This document shows, piece after piece, positions 5,143 to 11,681 of a stretch of 31,749 nt of DNA. A program made the translations under genes and the position numbers. The DNA is from a virus: IMG/VR virus record IMGVR_UViG_3300030109_004479, positions 35,543 through 67,291 of that record; one strand, given 5' to 3'. Each line of letters opens with the position of its first letter. The first letter of the stretch is position 1. The notes under the pieces are model-generated. The model made no database searches. It worked only from the letters and a program-made list of their open reading frames with translations, and was not told the DNA's origin.

Positions 5143-5586
5143 ATGAAGAAACAAATACCATACGCTAAGAAGTACGAGATAAACGAAGAGCACGACATAT
5201 TTAACAATGGTAAGCTTTTAAAACCTTCCGTTAAAAATGGTGTGTCCTATGTAAACTTGTACTGTGATGACGGGTCACGGAGATACCTTAAGGCTTCTAA
5301 ATTGGCCGAGGACACGTTTAAACCAAAAAAGAGGACAATCACATCAGACATCATCTTAAACAAGATGGGAGCAAAACTAATCCCTCTTTGGGAGAGGTAC
5401 GCCATTACTGATTACGGAGCCGTGTTTTGTGTAGACCCTCCCAAGAGGGGGAAAGGAGCGAACGAGTGTTTCATGGTTAAACAAAGATTTATACGAGACA
5501 CACCATATGTAACCCTGCATAGTTTTTCGGGAGACAGGAAAACAATAAAGGTGGATGACTTGATGAAAGAGGCGTGGGATTATTAG
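5143..5586 (+). CDS. NUMOD4-like two-module protein without nuclease domain
   Basis: A 147-residue protein with two tandem segments like the NUMOD4 modules that usually accompany HNH homing endonucleases. Module 1 is about residues 8-59 (...FNNGKLLKPSVKNGVSYVNL... then SKLAEDTF). Module 2 is about 79-145 (ERYAITDYGAVF, then TPYVTLHSFSGDR, KVDDLMKEAW). Each follows the pattern 'start of beta hairpin, Gly-x-Val/Leu, GY.V.L, Leu..A..F'. No HNH motif is present, so it is probably a DNA-binding protein rather than a nuclease. It is the first gene of the late block, just upstream of the portal gene and behind several symmetric DNA sites, so it could regulate late transcription; a broken homing endonuclease is the alternative. 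The ATG is set by the palindrome and spacing. Confidence 0.55.
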   Translation: MKKQIPYAKKYEINEEHDIFNNGKLLKPSVKNGVSYVNLYCDDGSRRYLKASKLAEDTFKPKKRTITSDIILNKMGAKLIPLWERYAITDYGAVFCVDPPKRGKGANECFMVKQRFIRDTPYVTLHSFSGDRKTIKVDDLMKEAWDY

Positions 5587-5625
5587 ACCTTGCTGGGACT
5601 ATTATTTAGATATAAATTTAAGCAC

Positions 5626-7839
5626 ATGTCTACAAAGTACGATATTGAAGCGTTAAATGATTTAGGTTCTTTAGACGAAAAGGGAAAACCTGTTAAGTCT
5701 CGATTAAAAGATGTAAAGAGTGCCCTAGCTATTTTTAATAATTTATTAAAAGCGGATGAAAAGTCAGCAGTGAACCGTGCTCGTGTGGACGCAATGTTTG
5801 ATGGGGCGAGTCCTTATAATCAGGGAACGTTAAATTCCAGCGGTCAGGGGTTAAAAACAAATTTAAATTTTGGGGAGGCTCAGAGACTGCTTGATGTATC
5901 TCTTTCAGCGTACGTTGATTTATATTCGTCGTTAGAGAAACTTGTAGAAGTGAAGGGTACGATGGGAGACCCTTCTGAGGTTGGGTATTTTGAAGATGTT
6001 GTTTCTGAAGAAATAACTCATTTATTGCGGAGTTGGCCTGAGTTTCACAGTAGTTATTTAAGACTGTGCACTACTTTTATTAAACACGGAGTCGCCTTTT
6101 CGTATTTTGACAATCCAGAAGAGTGGCGGTTTAAAGTAGGTTCTTTTGCTGATATTTTAATACCGAGGCAAACACCTGCTAATGAAAACTGTATTGATGT
6201 AGCAGTGGGCAGGAGAAACTATTTATTGCATGAATTGTATGCTTTTATTAAAAACCCTGAAGCAGCTGAAAAAGTAGGTTGGAATGTAGAAGAAGTAAAA
6301 AGAGTCATCCTTAAAAATGCTACTACTTCCTCAAGAAACTACAATACTGTTGGAAACAACTGGGAAGCTTTACAAGCGCAATTAAAAAACAACGACATTT
6401 ACGAAGGGCATCAGAATCCTACGGTAGCGGTGTTACATTATTGGGTGCGGGAAATGGATGGAACTGTAAGTCATTATATTTCTGCGGAAGAGTCACCAAA
6501 GGATTTTATGTACCAAAAGTTAAGTAGGTATGACAAACCAGAGAGAGCATACGTTTTGTTCACATATGGAACAGGTAGTAATGGTACATACCATTCTATC
6601 AGGGGGTTAGGACATCGGATCTTTAACCACATTCAGACAAGTAATCGATTGCGTTGTCAGATGGTGGATGGAGCGATGTTGGGTTCGGCAGTTATGATTC
6701 AACCAGAGAGCCAGCGGGCGTTAGATGAATTAGGGTTCACTTATTATGGAGCATATGCCGTGCTCTCCCCCAATGTTAACATTATAGAAAAAGCTGCACC
6801 AAATTTAAGTACAGCTGTACAGCCAGCACTGAATGACATATCCAATCAGTTGGCAATGAACACTGATACCGTAAGCACTTACGGCCAGCAGAGTTCACCG
6901 TACAAGAATCAGATGCAGGTTGTAGCTGACATGGATGTACAGACTAGATTGTCAGGTGCATCCCTTAATCTGTTTTATGCATCATGGAATCGTTTATTGC
7001 GAGAAATTGTACGTAGAATAGTGAGTAGTAAGAAGAGGGACAGGGATCTTGATGATTTTTACACTAGATGTTTTAATAGAGGGGTTCCCGTTGAGTTTGT
7101 TAAGTCTTTAGACCTAGATAGAACGAAAGCTGTTAGGTCTATAGGTAATGGTTCTTATGCAAATAGATTGGTAGCTCTTAGGGAGTTACAAGCAATTTCA
7201 GGTTCTTTTGATGAAGTTGGTCGTAAAAATCTTACTCGTGACATTGTAGCTACTCGTGTAGGACATGACCTAGCTGACAGGTATGCGCCAAACGTGGAAG
7301 TAGATAGGGAAACTGTAGATAACAAGATAGCTATATTGGAAAACCAACAACTTTCTGAGGGAACACCAATCCCTGTTATTTCAAATGAAATGCATGGAGC
7401 TCATTTACAAATTCACGCACCTGCTTTGATGCAGATAATAGAGCAACTTAACGCAGGAGCCGCAGACCCAGTCTCGTCTTTACCAGCCTTGCAATCTTAT
7501 TATCAACATATTTCTGAAACGGTGCAGCAGCTTGCGGGCGACCCTGCTGCCGAAGGGTTAATTGGAGAAACTAAACAAGTTTTACAGTTTGCTGAAGAGA
7601 TGATTAATAACACATCTAAACAAGTTCAAAAGATGCAAAGAGAAGCAGCTCAGTCGCAAGGGCAAGAATCTGAAGGAGGAGGCGAGATGCAGACTAAAAT
7701 TCAAGAGCATCAGTTAAAGATGCAAATGGCTCGTGAGAAAGCCAATTTGGACTTAGAGCTTAAGAAAGCTAAGTTTGAGCAAGAGCAAGCTATGAGAGAT
7801 GCAGAAAATGTCTTGAAAATGCAACAGGATATGGCATAA
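5626..7839 (+). CDS. Portal protein (podovirus-like)
   Basis: A 737-residue protein from ATG 5626; a TTG twelve codons earlier is less likely. Portal proteins form the dodecameric ring at the capsid vertex through which DNA is packaged and ejected. I call it portal from length (about 700-760 residues in several podovirus groups), position directly before a small gene and a scaffold, and composition: an alpha-beta N-terminal part with many aromatics, a central clip/stem-like helical part (GLGHRIFNHIQTSNRLRCQM, then MNTDTVSTYGQQSSPY near residues 405-422), and a C-terminal ~70-residue Gln/Glu/Lys-rich coiled coil (HQLKMQMAREKANLDLELKK). No portal-diagnostic catalytic motif exists, so the name rests on context and pattern. 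It starts 39 nt after the previous stop with no strong Shine-Dalgarno. Confidence 0.7.
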   Translation: MSTKYDIEALNDLGSLDEKGKPVKSRLKDVKSALAIFNNLLKADEKSAVNRARVDAMFDGASPYNQGTLNSSGQGLKTNLNFGEAQRLLDVSLSAYVDLYSSLEKLVEVKGTMGDPSEVGYFEDVVSEEITHLLRSWPEFHSSYLRLCTTFIKHGVAFSYFDNPEEWRFKVGSFADILIPRQTPANENCIDVAVGRRNYLLHELYAFIKNPEAAEKVGWNVEEVKRVILKNATTSSRNYNTVGNNWEALQAQLKNNDIYEGHQNPTVAVLHYWVREMDGTVSHYISAEESPKDFMYQKLSRYDKPERAYVLFTYGTGSNGTYHSIRGLGHRIFNHIQTSNRLRCQMVDGAMLGSAVMIQPESQRALDELGFTYYGAYAVLSPNVNIIEKAAPNLSTAVQPALNDISNQLAMNTDTVSTYGQQSSPYKNQMQVVADMDVQTRLSGASLNLFYASWNRLLREIVRRIVSSKKRDRDLDDFYTRCFNRGVPVEFVKSLDLDRTKAVRSIGNGSYANRLVALRELQAISGSFDEVGRKNLTRDIVATRVGHDLADRYAPNVEVDRETVDNKIAILENQQLSEGTPIPVISNEMHGAHLQIHAPALMQIIEQLNAGAADPVSSLPALQSYYQHISETVQQLAGDPAAEGLIGETKQVLQFAEEMINNTSKQVQKMQREAAQSQGQESEGGGEMQTKIQEHQLKMQMAREKANLDLELKKAKFEQEQAMRDAENVLKMQQDMA

Positions 7840-7846
7840 GTCATAA

Positions 7847-8173
7847 GTGGCTAATAAAAAAGTAACATCTAGAAAAATAATTTCCCTTCCTATACCATTA
7901 GATTTATGGTTTAAGGATGTCAAAAAAGTTGAAGAGTTGCGTGAAATCTTGGGATCTGAGGCTTTGCAGACGGCAATTGCTATACTCAAAGAAATTTCAG
8001 GCCCCACCAACGGAGGAATTGGTTCCGACCCAGTTACAACTAGTCAACGTTACGCTTGGAGCGCAGGGTACCGTGACGCTTTCAATGATCTCTATAAGTT
8101 AACTAAATATAGAACTGAAAATAAAACACAAGTACAGGAAGAATGGAAACACATTCAGATACAACAACAATAG
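7847..8173 (+). CDS. Small protein between portal and scaffold
   Basis: A 108-residue protein starting at GTG 7847, 7 nt after the portal stop; no ATG is nearby. It is basic at the N-terminus (NKKVTSRK), then has a helix (KKVEELREILGSEALQTAIAILKEI), a Gly-rich turn (GPTNGGIGSDP), and a helical segment with aromatics (RYAWSAGYRDAFNDLYKL). The 'SAGYRDAFNDLYKL' segment reminds me of short structural proteins found between portal and scaffold in podoviruses, but I cannot name the family. Its 3' end overlaps the scaffold ATG by 31 bp and carries the scaffold's ribosome-binding site. Confidence 0.65.
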   Translation: MANKKVTSRKIISLPIPLDLWFKDVKKVEELREILGSEALQTAIAILKEISGPTNGGIGSDPVTTSQRYAWSAGYRDAFNDLYKLTKYRTENKTQVQEEWKHIQIQQQ

Positions 8174-9306
8174 ACGGGCCCACAACAATAGAAAACATTC
8201 CAGACCAAAATAATGGGTCTGAGGATGCTTCTTTTTTTGATGCAATAGAACAAGCTCTAACGGGAGCTAGTGAGGATCAACCCCAGCTAGAGGCCCCGCC
8301 AGAGCCAGAAGCCCAGCCAGAACAAGAGGCCCAGCCTGAATCAAAAGAAACTGAAACAAAGTCAGAAGATTCAACCCCTGATCCTTTAGAAAGTTTGACT
8401 GAAGATGTAGGAGAAGAGTGGACTCCTAAGGCAGCTACTAGATTTAAACAATTAAAGACTGAATTAAAAACAAATAGAAGCGAGCTCGAACAACTTCAAC
8501 AAGCGGTAAAAGAAAAAGAACAACAAATTTCTGAAATGAAAGGTTTATCTGAGAATGAAGATTTTTCTCAGATGAAAGAAAAGCTAGCCGAATTTGAAAG
8601 ACAACAATCTTTTAATGATTTAGAAAACACAGAAGCTTATAAAACAGCAGTCTCTGAGCCTTTGGAGGCTGTTTTTGATACTTTAAATATTTTGGCTGAA
8701 AAGTATGAAGTTGATCCTGATAATATTTTAGATGCTTTGGATATGGAGTCTATAGAAGAACAAGATGAAAAAATATCTGATATTTTTCATGGAGCCTCTG
8801 ATAGAGATAAAGTTAAAATATTTAGAGCAATAGAAGAGATTGAACCTATTCTTGAAAAAAGAGAAGAACTTCACAAGAATGCAGAAGAAGCATTAGGAGA
8901 AGCTAAATTATTAGAAGAGGAGAAAAGTAATGCTATTGCAGCAGAGGAGTTAAAACACAGACAAGCAGTTACTCAAAATGTAATAGACAGAGTGTCTGAA
9001 AAACTACCTTTTTTAAAGGGCCTTGAAGGAGTGGATATGGAAGCAATTAAAGAAAAAGCGTATGCAGAGTCGCCAAATGTAATACATCCTGTTGATTTTG
9101 CTTACAACTCTGTAGCTGCTCAATTGCTTCCTACTTTGATAAAGGAATATTTTCAAACTGTAAAAGAAAATGATTCTCTTACAGATAGACTTGCTGACTA
9201 TGAAACAGCGGAACCTAACATGTCTGGACAAGTTTCTGGTAGATCTGCTGCTAAAGACAATTTAGATTTTGCTTCTGCAATTGAAGCAGCCCTTAGTGGG
9301 AACTAA
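8143..9306 (+). CDS. Capsid assembly scaffolding protein
   Basis: A 387-residue, strongly acidic protein. It has a Pro/Glu/Gln-rich disordered N-terminal third (residues ~45-85, repeats like PEPEAQPEQEAQPE), a long coiled coil (about 98-165, Glu/Gln/Lys heptads) and a second helical region (about 230-275). This composition and the place between portal and major capsid genes fit an assembly scaffold that shapes the procapsid and then leaves it. A short motif near the N-terminus (residues ~31-41, FFDAIEQALTG) is repeated at the extreme C-terminus (~376-386, FASAIEAALSG), which suggests two copies of a coat-binding helix. A good Shine-Dalgarno (AGGAAG) precedes the ATG inside the upstream gene. 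Confidence 0.75.
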   Translation: METHSDTTTIDGPTTIENIPDQNNGSEDASFFDAIEQALTGASEDQPQLEAPPEPEAQPEQEAQPESKETETKSEDSTPDPLESLTEDVGEEWTPKAATRFKQLKTELKTNRSELEQLQQAVKEKEQQISEMKGLSENEDFSQMKEKLAEFERQQSFNDLENTEAYKTAVSEPLEAVFDTLNILAEKYEVDPDNILDALDMESIEEQDEKISDIFHGASDRDKVKIFRAIEEIEPILEKREELHKNAEEALGEAKLLEEEKSNAIAAEELKHRQAVTQNVIDRVSEKLPFLKGLEGVDMEAIKEKAYAESPNVIHPVDFAYNSVAAQLLPTLIKEYFQTVKENDSLTDRLADYETAEPNMSGQVSGRSAAKDNLDFASAIEAALSGN

Positions 9307-9323
9307 CTAAACCAAACAAATAT

Positions 9324-9521
9324 ATGAAAAAAATTGCATTATTATTGTGTGTCATTCCAGTTCTATTCTGTGGTGTTTCTTGTAGTACATTAAACACTGG
9401 AGCAGGTATTAACGTACCTTTTACAGATAATGGCAGTGGAGAACCTGTGAAAGTCTCTTTAGAGGTTAACGCAAAAGTTCTTCCTCCTAAATTCTGTATA
9501 GGGTTAGATATAAAGGAATAG
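9324..9521 (+). CDS. Small lipoprotein
   Basis: A 65-residue protein with a typical lipoprotein signal: KK at residues 2-3, a hydrophobic stretch 4-18, and Cys20 as the likely lipidated residue in GVSC (position -3 is Gly rather than the usual Leu). The mature part (~45 residues) is beta-like and polar (INVPFTDNGSGEPVKV, then NAKVLPPK). It would be anchored to a membrane of a host with a diderm or monoderm envelope. Known phage lipoproteins include outer spanins and superinfection-exclusion proteins; the sequence does not decide. The leader (CTAACTAAACCAAACAAAT) lacks a Shine-Dalgarno. Confidence 0.7.
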   Translation: MKKIALLLCVIPVLFCGVSCSTLNTGAGINVPFTDNGSGEPVKVSLEVNAKVLPPKFCIGLDIKE

Positions 9522-9523
9522 AC

Positions 9524-9736
9524 ATGCCCTCCCCAGATTGGGAGCAACTGTATAGAGAGAAATCTTTAGATCTTATCCGTTGCAGGATAAGATGCTCTCT
9601 GTACAGGGAGGGAGTAGAAAAAACTTTATACCATTTAAAAAAATGGGGGTATAGCCCTCATGAATCTTTAAAGTCTCAACATTTAGCTGAGGACGGGGTG
9701 TGGAAGCGTATTGAAAACAAGCGATTGTCTCAATGA
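9524..9736 (+). CDS. Small hypothetical protein
   Basis: A 70-residue, basic, probably helical protein (LYREKSLDLIRCRIRCSLYR, then HLKKWGY). It contains two Cys close together. No family was recognised. It starts 2 nt after the lipoprotein stop and has one of the few clear Shine-Dalgarno sequences in the window (AAAGGAA, 7 nt before the ATG), so it is likely made at a good rate. Its function is unknown. Confidence 0.65.
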   Translation: MPSPDWEQLYREKSLDLIRCRIRCSLYREGVEKTLYHLKKWGYSPHESLKSQHLAEDGVWKRIENKRLSQ

Positions 9737-9758
9737 AAAAATAGTATATATTTAAAGC

Positions 9759-10064
9759 ATGGCTGAATTAAAAGGAGCAAAAAGAGTTTTAAAGCAAGCA
9801 TTAAAGGATGCTAAAAATAAAAAACGCACAGCAAAAAAAGCCCGTAAGTACGAAAAGTCTGACCAATTTCGTGGGCCAAGAGATCCACGGTCTATGAAGA
9901 TTAAGAAGAAAAACTTACCCTTTGAAATGGGTGGTAAACAAGGAAAACAAAGTCTTTCTGAAATAGATGCGGTTGAAGCAATGGGCAAAAGCAAACAAAA
10001 AACCCCTAAAAAGAAGGAACCTGTGCGTAGAAGATTAAGAGCAGACGACCCTAATGTAGATTAA
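9759..10064 (+). CDS. Lys/Arg-rich small protein
   Basis: A 101-residue protein with many Lys and Arg clusters (KNKKRTAKKARKY, KIKKKNL, KKKEPVRRRLR), low hydrophobicity and predicted disorder except a possible central helix. The charge suggests binding to DNA or RNA, or a packaging role; no domain was recognised. It begins a run of five tiny basic genes with overlapping or 1-nt-spaced junctions (9759, 10066, 10376, 10564, 10628). No Shine-Dalgarno is visible. Confidence 0.65.
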   Translation: MAELKGAKRVLKQALKDAKNKKRTAKKARKYEKSDQFRGPRDPRSMKIKKKNLPFEMGGKQGKQSLSEIDAVEAMGKSKQKTPKKKEPVRRRLRADDPNVD

Positions 10065-10065
10065 G

Positions 10066-10374
10066 ATGGCAAAGAAGTTTAAAAGACTTGCCTCAGGAAA
10101 AATAAAGTATAGAGGAGAAACTTTTGCAGGTTTTAATAAACCTAAAACAACTCCTAGCCACCCTAAAAAAAGCCACATTGTTTTAGCTAAAAAAGGAGAC
10201 AAAGTAAAAATTATTAGGTTTGGTCAAAAGGGAGCTAAAACAGCTGGCAAACCAAAAGCAGGTGAGTCTCGTAGAATGAAAATGAAACGTAAATCTTTTA
10301 AAGCAAGGCACGGGAAAAATATTAAAAAAGGAAAAATGTCAGCAGCTTATTGGGCTAATAAAGTAAAATGGTAA
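10066..10374 (+). CDS. Small basic protein of a marine-phage type
   Basis: A 102-residue protein that starts 1 nt after the previous stop. It has a compact middle (HIVLAKKGDKVKIIRFGQKG) and a basic C-terminal block ending KGKMSAAYWANKVKW. I recall this type of sequence from marine podovirus genomes (a short conserved protein with the 'KRKSFKARH' and 'MSAAYWANKVKW' blocks), where it has no known role, but I cannot give a family name with certainty. High positive charge and a conserved C-terminus suggest nucleic-acid contact or a virion role. Confidence 0.7.
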   Translation: MAKKFKRLASGKIKYRGETFAGFNKPKTTPSHPKKSHIVLAKKGDKVKIIRFGQKGAKTAGKPKAGESRRMKMKRKSFKARHGKNIKKGKMSAAYWANKVKW

Positions 10375-10375
10375 T

Positions 10376-10567
10376 ATGAGTTTATACGAAAACATACACA
10401 AAAAAAGAAAAAGAATAAAAGCTGGGAGTGGAGAGAAGATGAGGAAACCTAACTCTAAAGGAGCTCCTTCAGCGCAAGATTTTAAAGATGCGGCAAAGAC
10501 AGCTAAATATACAAAAGGACAAAAGAAAGAGTTGAAAGCAGCAAGTCGTAGATCAAGAAGGTCATGA
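10376..10567 (+). CDS. Small basic protein of a marine-phage type
   Basis: A 63-residue protein. The N-terminus 'MSLYENIHKKRKRIKAGSGE' and the 'RKPNSKGAPSAQDFKDAAKT' block recall short conserved proteins seen next to the previous gene in other marine phages. The C-terminus is Lys/Arg-rich. It is 1 nt downstream of the preceding stop, and its own stop overlaps the next ATG (ATGA at 10564-10567), so translation should be coupled. No function is known to me. Confidence 0.65.
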   Translation: MSLYENIHKKRKRIKAGSGEKMRKPNSKGAPSAQDFKDAAKTAKYTKGQKKELKAASRRSRRS

Positions 10568-10626
10568 GATATAATAAAACAAAAAAGCCAGTCAAGCCTA
10601 AGCCTAAGCCTAATACTAAGTACTAA
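10564..10626 (+). CDS. 20-residue Lys/Pro-rich mini-protein
   Basis: A very short frame starting in an ATGA overlap with the previous stop: 20 residues, Lys/Pro-rich, with KPVKPKPKP in the middle. The DNA shows a short AAGCCT tandem repeat. The coupled start and the continuity of tiny basic genes argue that it is real, but it is short enough to be chance. The next ATG is 1 nt after its stop (10628). Confidence 0.5.
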   Translation: MRYNKTKKPVKPKPKPNTKY

Positions 10627-10627
10627 A

Positions 10628-10795
10628 ATGAAGAAAGCTTTTAAAAAGCACATGATGTACAAAGATGGTAAAGGTGTTATGGCTAACACTTATGAAGACC
10701 ATCTTAAACTTAAGAAAAAAGGATATGGGCATAAGAAGCCTAAGTCTTTTACAGAAGCTGTCGAAGCTGGCTTAAAGAAAAAAAGTGGATACTAA
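10628..10795 (+). CDS. 55-residue basic mini-protein
   Basis: A 55-residue frame starting 1 nt after the previous stop. It is Lys-rich at the start (KKAFKKHMMYKDGKG), then has MANTYEDHLKLKKKGYGHKK and a helix (SFTEAVEAGLKKK). The 'VMANTYEDHLKLKKKGYGH' block looks like conserved short phage proteins I have seen in marine phages. Its last 11 bases overlap the next gene. Its function is unknown. Confidence 0.65.
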   Translation: MKKAFKKHMMYKDGKGVMANTYEDHLKLKKKGYGHKKPKSFTEAVEAGLKKKSGY

Positions 10796-11078
10796 AACTA
10801 TACTATCACTAGGGATAGGGCTTGTAGTACAAGCTGCGGGTATAGTGTGGTGGGCTTCTAAACTACAATCTGAAGTTCAGCACAACGATTTTCAAATACA
10901 GATGATCGCTAAAGATGTAAGCGAAAACTCAGAGTTTGTTAAACTTTGGCCCGCAGGTAAGTGGGGTTCTGGGTCACTACCTTCTGATGTTCGTCAAGAT
11001 TTGAAGATAGGAATGCTAGAAATGGACATGGATAAAGTAATGTCAAAGTTGTATAACGGAGTACCAAAGGATCATTAA
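10785..11078 (+). CDS. Small membrane protein, holin- or spanin-like candidate
   Basis: A 97-residue protein from GTG 10785, overlapping the previous gene by 11 bp. Residues ~6-25 (ILSLGIGLVVQAAGIVWWAS) are a single transmembrane segment. After it come a short polar helix (30-55) and a conserved-looking block (LWPAGKWGSGSLPSDVRQDL) and a helix to the end. One N-terminal membrane anchor with a soluble coiled part is seen in phage holins and in inner spanins, so a lysis role is possible; no lysozyme gene is in the window to support this. The following gene is secreted. Confidence 0.65.
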   Translation: MDTKTILSLGIGLVVQAAGIVWWASKLQSEVQHNDFQIQMIAKDVSENSEFVKLWPAGKWGSGSLPSDVRQDLKIGMLEMDMDKVMSKLYNGVPKDH

Positions 11079-11079
11079 T

Positions 11080-11448
11080 GTGAGATGGCTGTTAACAGCC
11101 CTGTTTTGTAGTATTGCCCCGTTACTTCAAGCAGACGATCATTGGGGAACTATACCACCAGTACCTGATATAACTATAGAGCATGACATCTATAGTGGGT
11201 GGATAACACTTGGTTGGGTATCAGATTCTACTTTTGACCGTCCTATCTGGTATATAGTAGAAGTAAAACAGGTAGATCAAGATGGTGTTATAGACCCAGA
11301 GTTCCTTTGGCATAGGCCATTTGTACCAATACGTAGTAATTTCAACGAGTATATCTCGTTTAGATTACAATACAAAGATTCCAATGGAAAAATCTACGAT
11401 TGGATAAGCTCAGAAATGTTTAGGGTCAGGGTAATGTGGGGGGCTTAA
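11080..11448 (+). CDS. Secreted beta-sandwich-like protein
   Basis: A 122-residue protein from GTG 11080 (an ATG at 11078 reads straight into a stop). Residues 1-18 form a signal peptide (MRWLLTALFCSIAPLLQA), with likely cleavage after LQA. The mature part has the alternating pattern and aromatic spacing of a fibronectin type III-like beta sandwich (GWITLGW, WYIVEVKQVD, FRLQYKDSNGK, MFRVRV). It would act outside the cytoplasm. Possible roles are lysis, cell-envelope change or exclusion; none is shown. It closes the small-gene cluster before the capsid leader. Confidence 0.6.
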   Translation: MRWLLTALFCSIAPLLQADDHWGTIPPVPDITIEHDIYSGWITLGWVSDSTFDRPIWYIVEVKQVDQDGVIDPEFLWHRPFVPIRSNFNEYISFRLQYKDSNGKIYDWISSEMFRVRVMWGA

Positions 11449-11457
11449 AATTCAAGG

Positions 11458-11486
11458 TTGCTTAAATATTTTAATAGGTTTATATT
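11458..11486 (+). promoter_or_regulatory. Promoter candidate for the major capsid gene
   Basis: TTGCTT (11458-11463), a 17-bp spacer and TATATT (11481-11486), a good sigma-70-like pair in AT-rich DNA. It lies in the 233-bp gap before the capsid gene and would give a ~190-nt leader with repeats and a hairpin, so extra capsid transcripts are likely to start here. Confidence 0.5.
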
Positions 11487-11501
11487 TTACCTGTCACGGG
11501 T

Positions 11502-11578
11502 CGGTTGCTCTAGCCATTAATTAGTTCAGACCTAAAACGCACTAAGAATTTTGCGGTTGCTCTAGCCTTAAATAGTTC
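11502..11578 (+). repeat. Two-copy direct repeat in the capsid leader
   Basis: CGGTTGCTCTAGCC occurs at 11502-11515 and again at 11554-11567, 52 bp apart. Both are followed by a similar TTAA...TAGTTC stretch (to 11527 and 11578). Two near-identical ~25-bp units just downstream of the promoter candidate suggest a regulator-binding site or a leader RNA element. Confidence 0.6.
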
Positions 11579-11605
11579 TAGTCAAGATTCAATTAACTTT
11601 GAAAT

Positions 11606-11635
11606 AGACCACAATCCATCGATATGGAGTGGTCT
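11606..11635 (+). terminator. Hairpin in the capsid leader (attenuator or RNA stabiliser)
   Basis: AGACCAC (11606-11612) pairs with GTGGTCT (11629-11635), and inside it TCCAT pairs with ATGGA around a 4-nt loop, with two bulged A. No U-run follows; instead five CTTAA repeats follow. It is more likely a 5' stabiliser or processing site for the capsid mRNA than a terminator. Confidence 0.45.
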
Positions 11636-11637
11636 GC

Positions 11638-11662
11638 CTTAACTTAACTTAACTTAACTTAA
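11638..11662 (+). repeat. Five tandem CTTAA repeats before the capsid start
   Basis: (CTTAA)5 lies directly after the leader hairpin and ends 19 nt before the capsid ATG at 11682. It keeps the translation start unpaired and free of a Shine-Dalgarno. The repeat number could vary between related phages. Confidence 0.8.
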
Positions 11663-11681
11663 ATAATTAGAAACAAATAAA

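Noticed and set aside
5590-5625. Longer start (TTG) for the portal gene
   Set aside because: The twelve extra residues look unlike a protein start, and the ATG at 5626 gives the expected MSTKYD-type start.
7753-8010. Minus-strand frame over the portal/small-protein junction
   Set aside because: Shadow of real plus-strand genes; no context on the minus strand.
10339-10689. 116-residue hydrophobic minus-strand frame
   Set aside because: Antisense shadow of Lys-rich coding DNA (AAA/AAG read backwards gives Phe/Leu).
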